Source: an uncultured bacterium (GTDB lineage Bacteria; Cyanobacteriota; Vampirovibrionia; Gastranaerophilales; Gastranaerophilaceae). From it: a stretch of 6,723 nt of DNA. A program made the position numbers and the translations under genes. This document shows, one piece after another, positions 1-5,622 of the stretch (its first letter is position 1; each line of letters starts with the position of its first letter). The notes below the pieces were generated by a model that searched no databases, was not told the DNA's origin, and saw only the letters and a program-made list of their open reading frames with translations. The stretch lies in assembly GCA_902782905.1 (NCBI GenBank), contig CACZPB010000040.1, forward strand, positions 1 through 6,723. Reading direction: 5' to 3'.

Positions 1-20
1 GCCGCTTTTTATATACTTTA

Positions 21-194
21 TTATACCTTGCGTTTGCGAGCTGCTTCTGATTTACGTTTTCTCTTTACGCTTGGTTTTTCATATCTTTCGCGTTTTTTAA
101 CTTCAGATAAGATTCCTGCTTTTTGAATTTTCTTTTTGAATCTTCTAAGTGCGCTTTCGATACTTTCGTTTTCGCCAACTTTAACTTCTGCCAT
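21..194 (-). CDS. rpsU: 30S ribosomal protein S21 (bS21)
   Basis: This encodes a 57-residue protein that starts MAEVKVGENESIESALRRFK and ends in a highly basic tail (RKRKSEAARKRKV). It has 13 Lys and 8 Arg. Length, the N-terminal ESIESALRRFKKK pattern and the basic C-terminus fit bacterial ribosomal protein S21. In that family the protein binds the 30S platform near the 3' end of 16S rRNA and helps mRNA base-pairing during initiation. The ATG at 194 is preceded by a near-ideal Shine-Dalgarno sequence, AAAGGTGGTGA (203-213), with 8 nt between it and the start. The gene lies 38 nt downstream of tRNA-Lys on the same strand, so the two are probably transcribed together. The stop codon is at 21-23, leaving only 20 nt before the window edge, so any terminator lies mostly outside. 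Small size and overlap with open reading on the other strand make it easy to miss. Confidence 0.93.
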   Translation of the reverse strand: MAEVKVGENESIESALRRFKKKIQKAGILSEVKKRERYEKPSVKRKRKSEAARKRKV

Positions 195-232
195 TTATAT
201 TTTCACCACCTTTATAGCAATTTTATTAAAAC

Positions 233-305
233 TGCGCTTGGCGCGATTCGAACGCGCGACCTATCCCTTAAAAGGGGAGTGCTCTACCTGCTGAGCTACA
301 AGCGC
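233..305 (-). tRNA. tRNA-Lys (anticodon UUU)
   Basis: The minus strand folds into a complete 73-nt cloverleaf. The acceptor stem is GCGCTTG/CAAGCGC, with all 7 pairs Watson-Crick. The D-arm is GCTC...GAGC, the anticodon loop is CTTTTAA with TTT at positions 34-36, and the T-arm is GCGCG-TTCGAAT-CGCGC. The discriminator base is A, as expected for tRNA-Lys. CCA is not encoded (GTTT follows), so it must be added after transcription. The anticodon stem has four good pairs and a C27/U43 mismatch at its top. It is the first gene of a leftward unit that continues into rpsU. Confidence 0.97.
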
Positions 306-309
306 AAAC

Positions 310-339
310 TTTATAATTTGTAATCTATTAAATTATCAA
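310..339 (-). promoter_or_regulatory. candidate promoter for tRNA-Lys/rpsU
   Basis: Reading leftward, TTGATA (334-339) and TATAAA (310-315) are separated by 18 bp, each matching 5 of 6 bases of the sigma-70 consensus. Only 4 nt separate TATAAA from the mature tRNA 5' end at 305, so a usual start point would fall 1-3 nt inside the tRNA. Either initiation is unusually close, or the true promoter is another AT-rich element nearby. The call rests on consensus matching only. Confidence 0.35.
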
Positions 340-358
340 AACCTAATATTATTTCGGC

Positions 359-373
359 TGTGGACTAACCACA
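359..373. repeat. short inverted repeat in the tRNA-Lys/DUF3326 intergenic region
   Basis: TGTGG-ACTAA-CCACA is a perfect 5-bp dyad with a 5-nt spacer. It lies upstream of both divergent promoter candidates, in an otherwise very AT-rich stretch. No T-run follows on either strand, so it is not a terminator. It could be a protein-binding site or chance. Confidence 0.25.
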
Positions 374-401
374 AGAGCTATAGTAACAAGAACAAAATTT
401 G

Positions 402-431
402 GTGTCAAGAAAAATTTATTCGTGATAGAAT
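402..431 (+). promoter_or_regulatory. extended -10 promoter, predicted leaderless start of DUF3326 gene
   Basis: TGaTAGAAT occupies 423-431 (TG at 423-424, -10 hexamer TAGAAT at 426-431). A weak -35 match, GTGTCA, lies at 402-407 with an 18-bp spacer. The ATG of the next gene begins 6 nt after the hexamer, exactly where RNA polymerase would be expected to initiate. There is no Shine-Dalgarno sequence between them. The in-frame TAG stop at 426-428 is inside the -10 element, so translation cannot start further upstream in this frame. Confidence 0.55.
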
Positions 432-437
432 GAACTT

Positions 438-1412
438 ATGAAAACAGGAGCTTTTGTTGTACCGACAGGAATCGGAGCCTCTATTGGAGGATTTGCGGGC
501 GATGCGAGTTATTGGGCAAGGCAAATATCAAAAATATGCCGGCTGATTGTTAACCCGAATGTTGTTAACGCTGCTTGTTTTTCAGGTATTACCGATAACA
601 TGCTCTATGTAGAGGGATACTCGCTTGACTTTTTTTTCAAAGGAGAAATAGAGCTTTCTCCATCCAAAAACAACAAAATTGGGGTCGTATTTGACAAATC
701 TATCTCTCAAAGAGTTTTGAATGTGCACATAAACACTATTAATGCAGTAAAAACAGTTTATGGAATTGATATTATAGGTTACGAAATAACGGAAAAAGAA
801 GTTGGAGTGGATTTCTTTGTTGACAACTCAGGAATATCTATGGGCAATGTTGCCGATTTAGCCACTATAAAAGATGCAGCCCAAAAGCTTATAAAAAAAG
901 GTGCTGAAGCTATCGCAATCGTAGCTAAATTTCCGGAAGACGAAGGTGTAGATTACGCTAACGGTGTTGGAGTTGACCCCGTCGGCGGAGTTGAAGCGAT
1001 AATATCACACTATATATCAAAAGAGCTAAAAATCCCTTGTGCTCACGCGCCTGCGTTTGAAAACATTGAAATTTCGACCGAAATAGTTGACCCGAGAGCT
1101 TCTGCCGAATATATAACGCCGACATTTTTACCTTGCATATTAATAGGACTCAATCAGGCACCATTAATTCTTACATCAGGCTCAATTTCTATGAATAAGG
1201 ATAGAGAAGATATCTTATCAATAAACGACGTTGATTTTTTAATTGTGCCATACAGTGCAATGGGCTCTGTCCCTGTTTTAGAAATGTCAAAGCTTGGCAA
1301 GAAAATTTATGCAATAAAAGAAAATAAAACAGTTTTGGACGTTACACCTGAAAAAATCGGAATAAAATGTGATATAATAAATACGTACAAAGAACTGATG
1401 GAGCTATTATAA
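438..1412 (+). CDS. DUF3326 family protein, function unknown
   Basis: This is a 324-residue soluble protein with no signal peptide or membrane segment. From memory of the family, it matches the cyanobacterial DUF3326 proteins along its whole length. Landmarks are VPTGIGASIGGFAGDA (8-23), NPNVVNAA (39-46), VEGYSLD (58-64), VAKFPEDEG (162-170), GVDPVGGVEAIISH (178-191), CAHAP (201-205) and DPRASAEY...TFLPCILIGL (218-238). The conserved Gly-rich start, Cys/His (C201, H203) and acidic residues could form a ligand or metal site, but no reaction is known to me and I assign none. The ATG start is fixed by an in-frame stop 12 nt upstream and by the conserved VPTGIG motif beginning at residue 8. There is no SD; an extended -10 element sits 6 nt upstream, so a leaderless mRNA is predicted. 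The prepilin gene follows with no gap, so they likely form an operon. Confidence 0.85.
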   Translation: MKTGAFVVPTGIGASIGGFAGDASYWARQISKICRLIVNPNVVNAACFSGITDNMLYVEGYSLDFFFKGEIELSPSKNNKIGVVFDKSISQRVLNVHINTINAVKTVYGIDIIGYEITEKEVGVDFFVDNSGISMGNVADLATIKDAAQKLIKKGAEAIAIVAKFPEDEGVDYANGVGVDPVGGVEAIISHYISKELKIPCAHAPAFENIEISTEIVDPRASAEYITPTFLPCILIGLNQAPLILTSGSISMNKDREDILSINDVDFLIVPYSAMGSVPVLEMSKLGKKIYAIKENKTVLDVTPEKIGIKCDIINTYKELMELL

Positions 1413-2144
1413 ATGAGTCTATTAAAAAGAGGATTTACAATCGCAGAATTACTTCTGGTAATTGTAATTATCGGTATAATATCAGCTATGGGCGCTACAA
1501 TAACAAAAAAATCATCTGCCAGAGCTTATAATCTATTCTGGCACAACGGATATGTTACTTTGAGCAATGCTATAGGAGATATTGAATACAACAATTCCAA
1601 TCCCTCCGAGGCAGACCCTTCACAAATGGATTACGAAACATTTTCTGCCAGTGACTGGGCAAAAGAGGTGGACGTAGCATTTGGTGCCAGACGCGATGCT
1701 GCGGCACCTGCGAATAACACTGTGCACACAAATAACGGAACATTGTATCATTTTGCAGCATCACAAGGCGGAGCTATTATGATAACCATGTCCGTTCCGG
1801 CTCCAAAATCAAGGACAAATAACAGTCTGGCAACAACAAGACTATTCTTTGATCCGTCAGGAAGTAATGAGCTAATTCCGACAAGCGGAGGAGATGTTGA
1901 TTTATCAACCAGAATGGATCTTTTGCCTGTAATTATTGATGACGGTACGACAGATAGAGTTATACAAAATTTAAACGGAACAAATGCCAGTTTAAAACGA
2001 GCAAACGTTCAAACATTCCAAGAAGCATACTGTCAAGCAAAAGGTACTCCTGGCGGCAATGCAGCAGCTTTTCTGAACTGTAACGGAGTCTCTGATATAG
2101 GAACAAAACCCGGTATGTTAAAATTTCCTAAACTAAAAGGGTAA
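1413..2144 (+). CDS. prepilin-like protein with type IV N-terminal methylation motif
   Basis: This is a 243-residue secreted or filament-type protein. The N-terminus, MSLLKRG|FTIAELLLVIVI, is a classic class III signal: a short basic leader, prepilin peptidase cleavage after G7, N-methylated F8 in the mature protein, and glutamate E12 at mature position 5. A hydrophobic helix (about 8-28) follows, which packs into the pilus/pseudopilus core. The remainder is a larger, Asn/Ser/Thr-rich globular domain that I cannot place. Two cysteines, C207 and C223, could form a C-terminal disulfide loop as in many type IV pilins. It is longer than a typical major pilin (about 150 residues), so a minor pilin, pseudopilin or competence-type subunit is equally possible. 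It begins immediately after the DUF3326 stop, with GGAG (1400-1403) inside that gene acting as SD at 9-nt spacing. No assembly ATPase, platform protein or peptidase gene is nearby. A strong terminator follows. Confidence 0.85.
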   Translation: MSLLKRGFTIAELLLVIVIIGIISAMGATITKKSSARAYNLFWHNGYVTLSNAIGDIEYNNSNPSEADPSQMDYETFSASDWAKEVDVAFGARRDAAAPANNTVHTNNGTLYHFAASQGGAIMITMSVPAPKSRTNNSLATTRLFFDPSGSNELIPTSGGDVDLSTRMDLLPVIIDDGTTDRVIQNLNGTNASLKRANVQTFQEAYCQAKGTPGGNAAAFLNCNGVSDIGTKPGMLKFPKLKG

Positions 2145-2154
2145 CATAAATAAC

Positions 2155-2189
2155 AAAAGAGGCGCGGTCATTCTGACCGCGCCTCTTTT
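2155..2189. terminator. bidirectional rho-independent terminator between prepilin gene and tig
   Basis: A 16-bp perfect stem is formed by 2155-2170 and 2174-2189, with a 3-nt TTC loop. The core GAGGCGCGGTCA/TGACCGCGCCTC is very GC-rich against the AT-rich background, and it is flanked by AAAA on the left and TTTT(T) on the right. T-runs therefore follow the stem in both directions. It lies 10 nt after the prepilin stop and 14 nt beyond the tig stop, so it serves both convergent genes. Confidence 0.96.
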
Positions 2190-2203
2190 TATTATTACAA
2201 CCA

Positions 2204-3496
2204 TTATTTTAGTTTTACTGTATTATTCTCTGACAAGAATTTTGTAACTTTCTCGTTCAATGCTTGTTGAGAGAGAGCATTGAACACCCCTGGTGTTTGG
2301 GAGAGTTGTTTAACCATTGTAGCAGGGTCTATATGATACATTTGGCTAAGTTCAGCAAGTTTTGCAGTGAAATCTGCTTGAGAAACTGTAATATTTTCTT
2401 CTTTAGCGATTTTATCGATTACAAGAGAATTTTTAACTCTTACAGCTGCATCTTCTTTCAACTGACTCATTATGTTGTCATAACCTTGAGCTTCTACGGC
2501 TTGTTCCCATGTAAAGCCTTGTGCTTCAAGTTTTTGTCTGTATTCGGCAACTAGCTCATCCGCTTCTCTGTCAATCATTGATTGCTGAATATCAACTTTT
2601 GCATCGCCTGTAACTTTCTCAAATACAGCTTTTTCAGAGTTCATTCTGTCAATATCTTCTTTTTGGGTGTCCAGATATTTCTGAATATCTGCTTTCAAGT
2701 CATCAACGGTTTTAAAAGGTCCGATTTTTGCAGCAAACTCGTCATTAAGTTCCGGAAGAACTTTTGTTTTAATCTCATTTATTCTGCATTTGAATGTTGC
2801 AGGTTGTCCTGCAAGTTTCTTTTCGTGGTATTCTTCAGGGAATTTAACTTCTATATCAAAATCTTCGCCCAAAGTTCTGTCTACCAATTGTTCTGCAAAT
2901 CCTGGGATAAAGCTTGAATTAGCTAAATCCAAAGTAAAGTTTTTAGCATCTCCGTGCTCAATCTTTTCACCGTTTGAATAGCCGTCAAAATCAAATACAA
3001 TAACATCGTCTGATTTTGTCTTTCTGTCTGTTACAACTACTGTAGTTGCATGTTGTTGAAGCATACTATCCAAAGACTTTTGCAAAGCATCATCAGGAGT
3101 CTTATATGCTTCGACTTCAATTGTTAAGCCTTTGTATTTGCCTAATGTTACTTCCGGACGAAGTTCTATTTTTGCTGTAATCTTAAGATCTTCGCCTATT
3201 TTATAATCGTATGATTCAACATACGGTTGAGCTACAACATCAAAATTGTTTTCTTTAATTACATCGGAAAAAATCTTTGGAAGAGCATTTTCCAATGCTT
3301 CGTGCTTAATTCTTTCTTCGCCGATATTTTGCTCTACAACATTTCTCGGTGCTTTTCCTTTTCTGAAGCCCGGAATATTAACATACTGTGCTAATCTTTT
3401 TGCAGCGTTGTTGTAGTAATTCACAGCATCTTTTGCAGGTATTTCAATATCAACTTTTACGATATTGTTTTCTTGTTTTTCAATAGTTGTGTTCAT
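2204..3496 (-). CDS. tig: trigger factor (ribosome-associated chaperone, peptidyl-prolyl isomerase)
   Basis: At 430 residues this is the normal family length, with all three trigger-factor domains. The N-terminal ribosome-binding domain (about 1-115) carries the signature loop GFRKGKAP at 43-50, which docks on ribosomal protein uL23 at the tunnel exit. The FKBP-type prolyl isomerase domain spans roughly 160-245 (DDVIVFDFDGYSNGEKIE..., SSFIPGFAEQL, FPEEYHEKKLAGQPATF). The C-terminal helical arms (about 250-430) begin with the conserved LPELNDEFA segment. The protein shields and helps fold nascent chains in the cytoplasm. The ATG at 3496 has a good SD, AAGAGGA (3504-3510), at 7-nt spacing. In many bacteria tig is followed by clpP and clpX; here a terminator and a convergent prepilin gene follow, so that linkage is absent. 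It is read in the same direction as the response regulator upstream but is separated from it by a candidate terminator. Confidence 0.97.
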   Translation of the reverse strand: MNTTIEKQENNIVKVDIEIPAKDAVNYYNNAAKRLAQYVNIPGFRKGKAPRNVVEQNIGEERIKHEALENALPKIFSDVIKENNFDVVAQPYVESYDYKIGEDLKITAKIELRPEVTLGKYKGLTIEVEAYKTPDDALQKSLDSMLQQHATTVVVTDRKTKSDDVIVFDFDGYSNGEKIEHGDAKNFTLDLANSSFIPGFAEQLVDRTLGEDFDIEVKFPEEYHEKKLAGQPATFKCRINEIKTKVLPELNDEFAAKIGPFKTVDDLKADIQKYLDTQKEDIDRMNSEKAVFEKVTGDAKVDIQQSMIDREADELVAEYRQKLEAQGFTWEQAVEAQGYDNIMSQLKEDAAVRVKNSLVIDKIAKEENITVSQADFTAKLAELSQMYHIDPATMVKQLSQTPGVFNALSQQALNEKVTKFLSENNTVKLK

Positions 3497-3516
3497 TTAT
3501 TTATCCTCTTTTCTTT

Positions 3517-3522
3517 ATTATA
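3517..3522 (-). promoter_or_regulatory. candidate -10 element for tig
   Basis: A perfect TATAAT is read leftward in the 86-bp gap between the response-regulator stop and the tig start. The predicted start point (around 3509-3511) falls at the SD, giving a very short leader of about 14 nt. No good -35 box lies at 16-18 bp; TTGTAG is present but at 20 bp. Confidence 0.4.
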
Positions 3523-3569
3523 TTTTCAGCACTATAAAAATACTACAAACAGAGGACAGTTGCAAGAAT

Positions 3570-3599
3570 AAGAGGGAGGTTTTTATACCAATCCCTCTT
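3570..3599 (-). terminator. candidate terminator overlapping the response-regulator stop codon
   Basis: On the minus strand, AAGAGGGA (3592-3599) and TCCCTCTT (3570-3577) form a perfect 8-bp stem. A further GGT/ACC pairing inside the loop is possible (3578-3580 with 3587-3589). The left arm lies inside the last codons of the response-regulator gene and the stop codon is in the loop. The following ATTCTT is only moderately T-rich, so termination may be weak, allowing partial read-through into tig. Confidence 0.45.
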
Positions 3600-4275
3600 T
3601 AACTGCTTTTACAGCTGCTTGAACTCTGTCGTTCACACACATCTTTTGAAGAATTGAACAAACATGAGCTTTTGCTGTATGAACACTTACTATCAGCTCT
3701 TTTGCAATTTCAGTATTACTCTTCCCTTCGACTAAATGTCTTAACACTTCATATTCGCGTTCTGTTAAAGGGACTCTGCCTTCTTCAGAGTTTTTATCGC
3801 TTAAAATACCAAGCGTTTCTTGTTTTGGGAAAGCATCCAATGTTCTTCTTGCAATAACAGGATCGAGCCAGCAAACACCGTTTCTTACATCTCTTATGAC
3901 ATCAGCGAGTTTTGTCGGGTCAATATCTTTTAAACAATATGCCATTGCACCGGCAGATAGTGTTGCAATAACTTCATCCTCTCTGTCGTGTGAAGTTAAG
4001 GCAATAACTTTTATATTAGGATTCATTTCCCTAACCTTAATTGTTGCTTCAATACCGTTCATGCCGGCTAACCCTAAATCCATGAGTACAACATCAGGAG
4101 TATGTTTTTGAATTAATGCCAGTCCGTCTGGTGCATTATCACTTTCTGCAACCACATTTATATCTTCATTGGAATTTAGTGCACATCTCAAACCAACTCT
4201 TGTGAGCTTAAAATCCTCTATAATTATTACACTTATAGTTTCTGTCATCTTGTCTGTTTGTAATGCTGTAACCAT
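3583..4275 (-). CDS. orphan NarL/FixJ-family response regulator
   Basis: This encodes a two-component transcription factor of 230 residues. The receiver domain (about 12-130) has the acidic pair E20/D21, the phosphoacceptor Asp D66 in VVLMDLGLAGMNG, T94 in IALTS and K116 in YCLKD, so all switch residues are present. A linker of about 40 residues leads to a LuxR-type helix-turn-helix (about 168-230) with LTEREYEVLRHLVEGKSN followed by the recognition-helix region VSVHTAKAHVCSIL. Phosphorylation would be expected to promote dimerisation and DNA binding. An in-frame TTG at 4284 would add 3 residues but lies only 2 nt from the SD AGGAGG (4287-4292). The ATG at 4275 lies 11 nt from it and is preferred; an internal ATG at 4248 is less likely. 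No sensor kinase gene is adjacent, so partner and signal are unknown. The gene lies 72 nt downstream of the DUF512 gene and may be co-transcribed with it or use its own promoter near a perfect palindrome. Confidence 0.93.
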   Translation of the reverse strand: MVTALQTDKMTETISVIIIEDFKLTRVGLRCALNSNEDINVVAESDNAPDGLALIQKHTPDVVLMDLGLAGMNGIEATIKVREMNPNIKVIALTSHDREDEVIATLSAGAMAYCLKDIDPTKLADVIRDVRNGVCWLDPVIARRTLDAFPKQETLGILSDKNSEEGRVPLTEREYEVLRHLVEGKSNTEIAKELIVSVHTAKAHVCSILQKMCVNDRVQAAVKAVKEGLV

Positions 4276-4286
4276 ACTTTTCAAAT

Positions 4287-4292
4287 CCTCCT
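4287..4292 (-). promoter_or_regulatory. Shine-Dalgarno site deciding the response-regulator start
   Basis: AGGAGG is read leftward. It is 11 nt from the ATG at 4275 and only 2 nt from the upstream TTG at 4284, which favours the ATG. A second SD-like GAGGAG lies in the loop of the adjacent inverted repeat. Confidence 0.75.
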
Positions 4293-4293
4293 G

Positions 4294-4319
4294 TTATTTA
4301 ATACTCCTCTATTAAATAA
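4294..4319. repeat. perfect 10-bp inverted repeat upstream of the response-regulator gene
   Basis: TTATTTAATA (4294-4303) and TATTAAATAA (4310-4319) are exact reverse complements around a 6-nt spacer that reads GAGGAG on the transcribed (minus) strand. The dyad ends one base before the SD of the response-regulator gene. As DNA it could be an operator, for instance for self-regulation by the dimeric product. As RNA it would be an AU-only hairpin displaying an SD-like loop. No T-run follows, so it is not a terminator. Confidence 0.6.
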
Positions 4320-4347
4320 TAGGCACAACTTGCAGTATATTACCCGA

Positions 4348-5622
4348 CTAACTGATATTTTCGCAAATTAAATCTACAACTTCGCAGACAGAATAATTGT
4401 TTTTTGTAACAAATATGTTTTTACCGGTTTTTTCTTTTACATAGTCCAAAGAATTTCCGTCAAGAAACAGATTAGTATAAGGTTTTAGCATTATAGAGGG
4501 CACTACAATATAATCAGCATCAACATCTTTTATTGTATTAATCAAATCCTCGGATGTAATAAGCCCCGCTACTGTTATATTTTTACCCCAATATGTCGAT
4601 TTAACAGGTTTTACTATGCAGTTTAAATTTTTTATTTTATTTAACCCTGCTGAAATATAATCAAATGCTTTTTGTGCCGCTACTGAACATGCAAAACATA
4701 TGCTTAAATGCTTATCAATTTTTTCAGGGAGATTAAGTCTGTCAAAATCATCCATTATTGTCCTCAAAGAACCTACCCCATCATCCAACTGAGAAAAATT
4801 ACCGTAATATTCACTTGCTGGAATATCCATTCCGCTTAATAAAAAGAATTCATCCGAACAGTAAACATTTTTATACTTTGAAGAAATTTCTATTGTTCTT
4901 TTTGCTACTTCACTATCAACAGTCTTTAAATCAATATCACTTCTGAATTGGGTTATGCCGACAGGAACAATTGCAACTGACAAAAGTGCATCACCAAGTG
5001 TCGACAAATCCTTTAATGTTCTTTCTAATTCTTTTCCGTCATTATACTCGGGACACAAGACAATTTGTGCGTGAAAAGGTATTTCGTTATCCCTAAACCA
5101 GCGCAAATTATCCATTATTTTCCCCGCATTTGGATTTCTTAGCATTTTTACCCTAAGTTCCGGATTTGTAGTATGCACAGATATATAAAATGGTCCCAGA
5201 TGCAGCCTTGCAATTCTTTCTTTGTCATTATCTTTTAAATTAGTTGTTGTTATATAGGTTCCTTGAAGATAAGAAAGTCTATAATCATCGTCTTTTACGT
5301 ATAAAGTATCTCTCAGCCCGTCAGGCTGCTGATTGACAAAGCAAAATATACAATTATTTAGACAAGGTTTTACCTTATCAAAAACAGCACTTTCAAATAC
5401 TATTCCTAAATCTTCATCAAAATCTTTTTCAAGCTCAATTTCTTCTATTTCACCGTTTTGTTTCTGAACTTCGACGGTTAAAAACTCCGATGCGCACATA
5501 AACTTATAATCAATCATGTCTTGCATCGTCTCGCCATCTATTGAAAGAAGAATATCGCCTGCTTCAATTTCCAATTCTTCCGCAATTGAACCTTCAAGAA
5601 CATCACTCACGAGTGCAGGCAT
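4348..5622 (-). CDS. PDZ/radical-SAM/DUF512 protein (cyanobacterial-type FeS oxidoreductase, substrate unknown)
   Basis: This is a 424-residue cytoplasmic protein. A PDZ-like N-terminus (about 1-45: MPALVSDVLEGSIAEELEIEAGD...) precedes a radical-SAM-like core with cysteines C87-x3-C91-x2-C94 (PCLNNCIFCF), expected to hold a 4Fe-4S cluster and S-adenosylmethionine. The following QQPDGLRDTLYVKDDDYRLSYLQGTY and the DUF512 half (SDEFFLLSGMDIP at 256-268, FSQLDDGVGSLR, YWGKNITVAGLIT around 345-356, VPSIMLKP) match the family known from cyanobacteria and clostridia (TIGR03279-like, from memory). The reaction is not established. An extra CFAC pair (C309, C312) stands where relatives I recall lack cysteines. 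An in-frame TTG at 5649 would extend it by 9 residues, but the ATG at 5622 has a good SD, GGAAGGA, at 7-nt spacing and begins right at the PDZ homology. It overlaps the end of the PadR gene by 20 nt, suggesting translational coupling. Confidence 0.9.
   Translation of the reverse strand: MPALVSDVLEGSIAEELEIEAGDILLSIDGETMQDMIDYKFMCASEFLTVEVQKQNGEIEEIELEKDFDEDLGIVFESAVFDKVKPCLNNCIFCFVNQQPDGLRDTLYVKDDDYRLSYLQGTYITTTNLKDNDKERIARLHLGPFYISVHTTNPELRVKMLRNPNAGKIMDNLRWFRDNEIPFHAQIVLCPEYNDGKELERTLKDLSTLGDALLSVAIVPVGITQFRSDIDLKTVDSEVAKRTIEISSKYKNVYCSDEFFLLSGMDIPASEYYGNFSQLDDGVGSLRTIMDDFDRLNLPEKIDKHLSICFACSVAAQKAFDYISAGLNKIKNLNCIVKPVKSTYWGKNITVAGLITSEDLINTIKDVDADYIVVPSIMLKPYTNLFLDGNSLDYVKEKTGKNIFVTKNNYSVCEVVDLICENIS

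Noticed and set aside
1..20. GCCGCTTTTT at the left edge as a terminator for rpsU
   Set aside because: Read leftward it is AAAAAGCGGC, which could be the first arm of a terminator stem, but the matching arm would lie outside the window.
123..323. Rightward open frame of 66 codons
   Set aside because: It lies antisense to rpsU and tRNA-Lys; its composition is explained by the reverse complement of these real genes and it has no SD.
306..437. Riboswitch or T-box upstream of the DUF3326 gene
   Set aside because: The gap is only 132 bp and very AT-rich, the predicted transcript start is at the ATG, and no known aptamer pattern is visible.
1570..1764. Leftward open frame of 64 codons
   Set aside because: It is antisense to the prepilin gene, with no domain features and no initiation signals.
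2264..2981. Three rightward open frames opposite trigger factor
   Set aside because: They are shadows of tig, with Phe/Cys-rich low-complexity translations typical of antisense of an AT-rich gene.
3654..4111. Two rightward open frames opposite the response regulator
   Set aside because: They are antisense shadows of a well-supported gene with all family motifs; no SD or recognisable protein.
4276..4284. TTG start at 4284 adding 3 residues to the response regulator
   Set aside because: It is only 2 nt from the SD AGGAGG, too close for initiation; the ATG at 4275 fits better.
4758..4946. Rightward open frame of 62 codons opposite the DUF512 gene
   Set aside because: It is an antisense shadow with no supporting signals.
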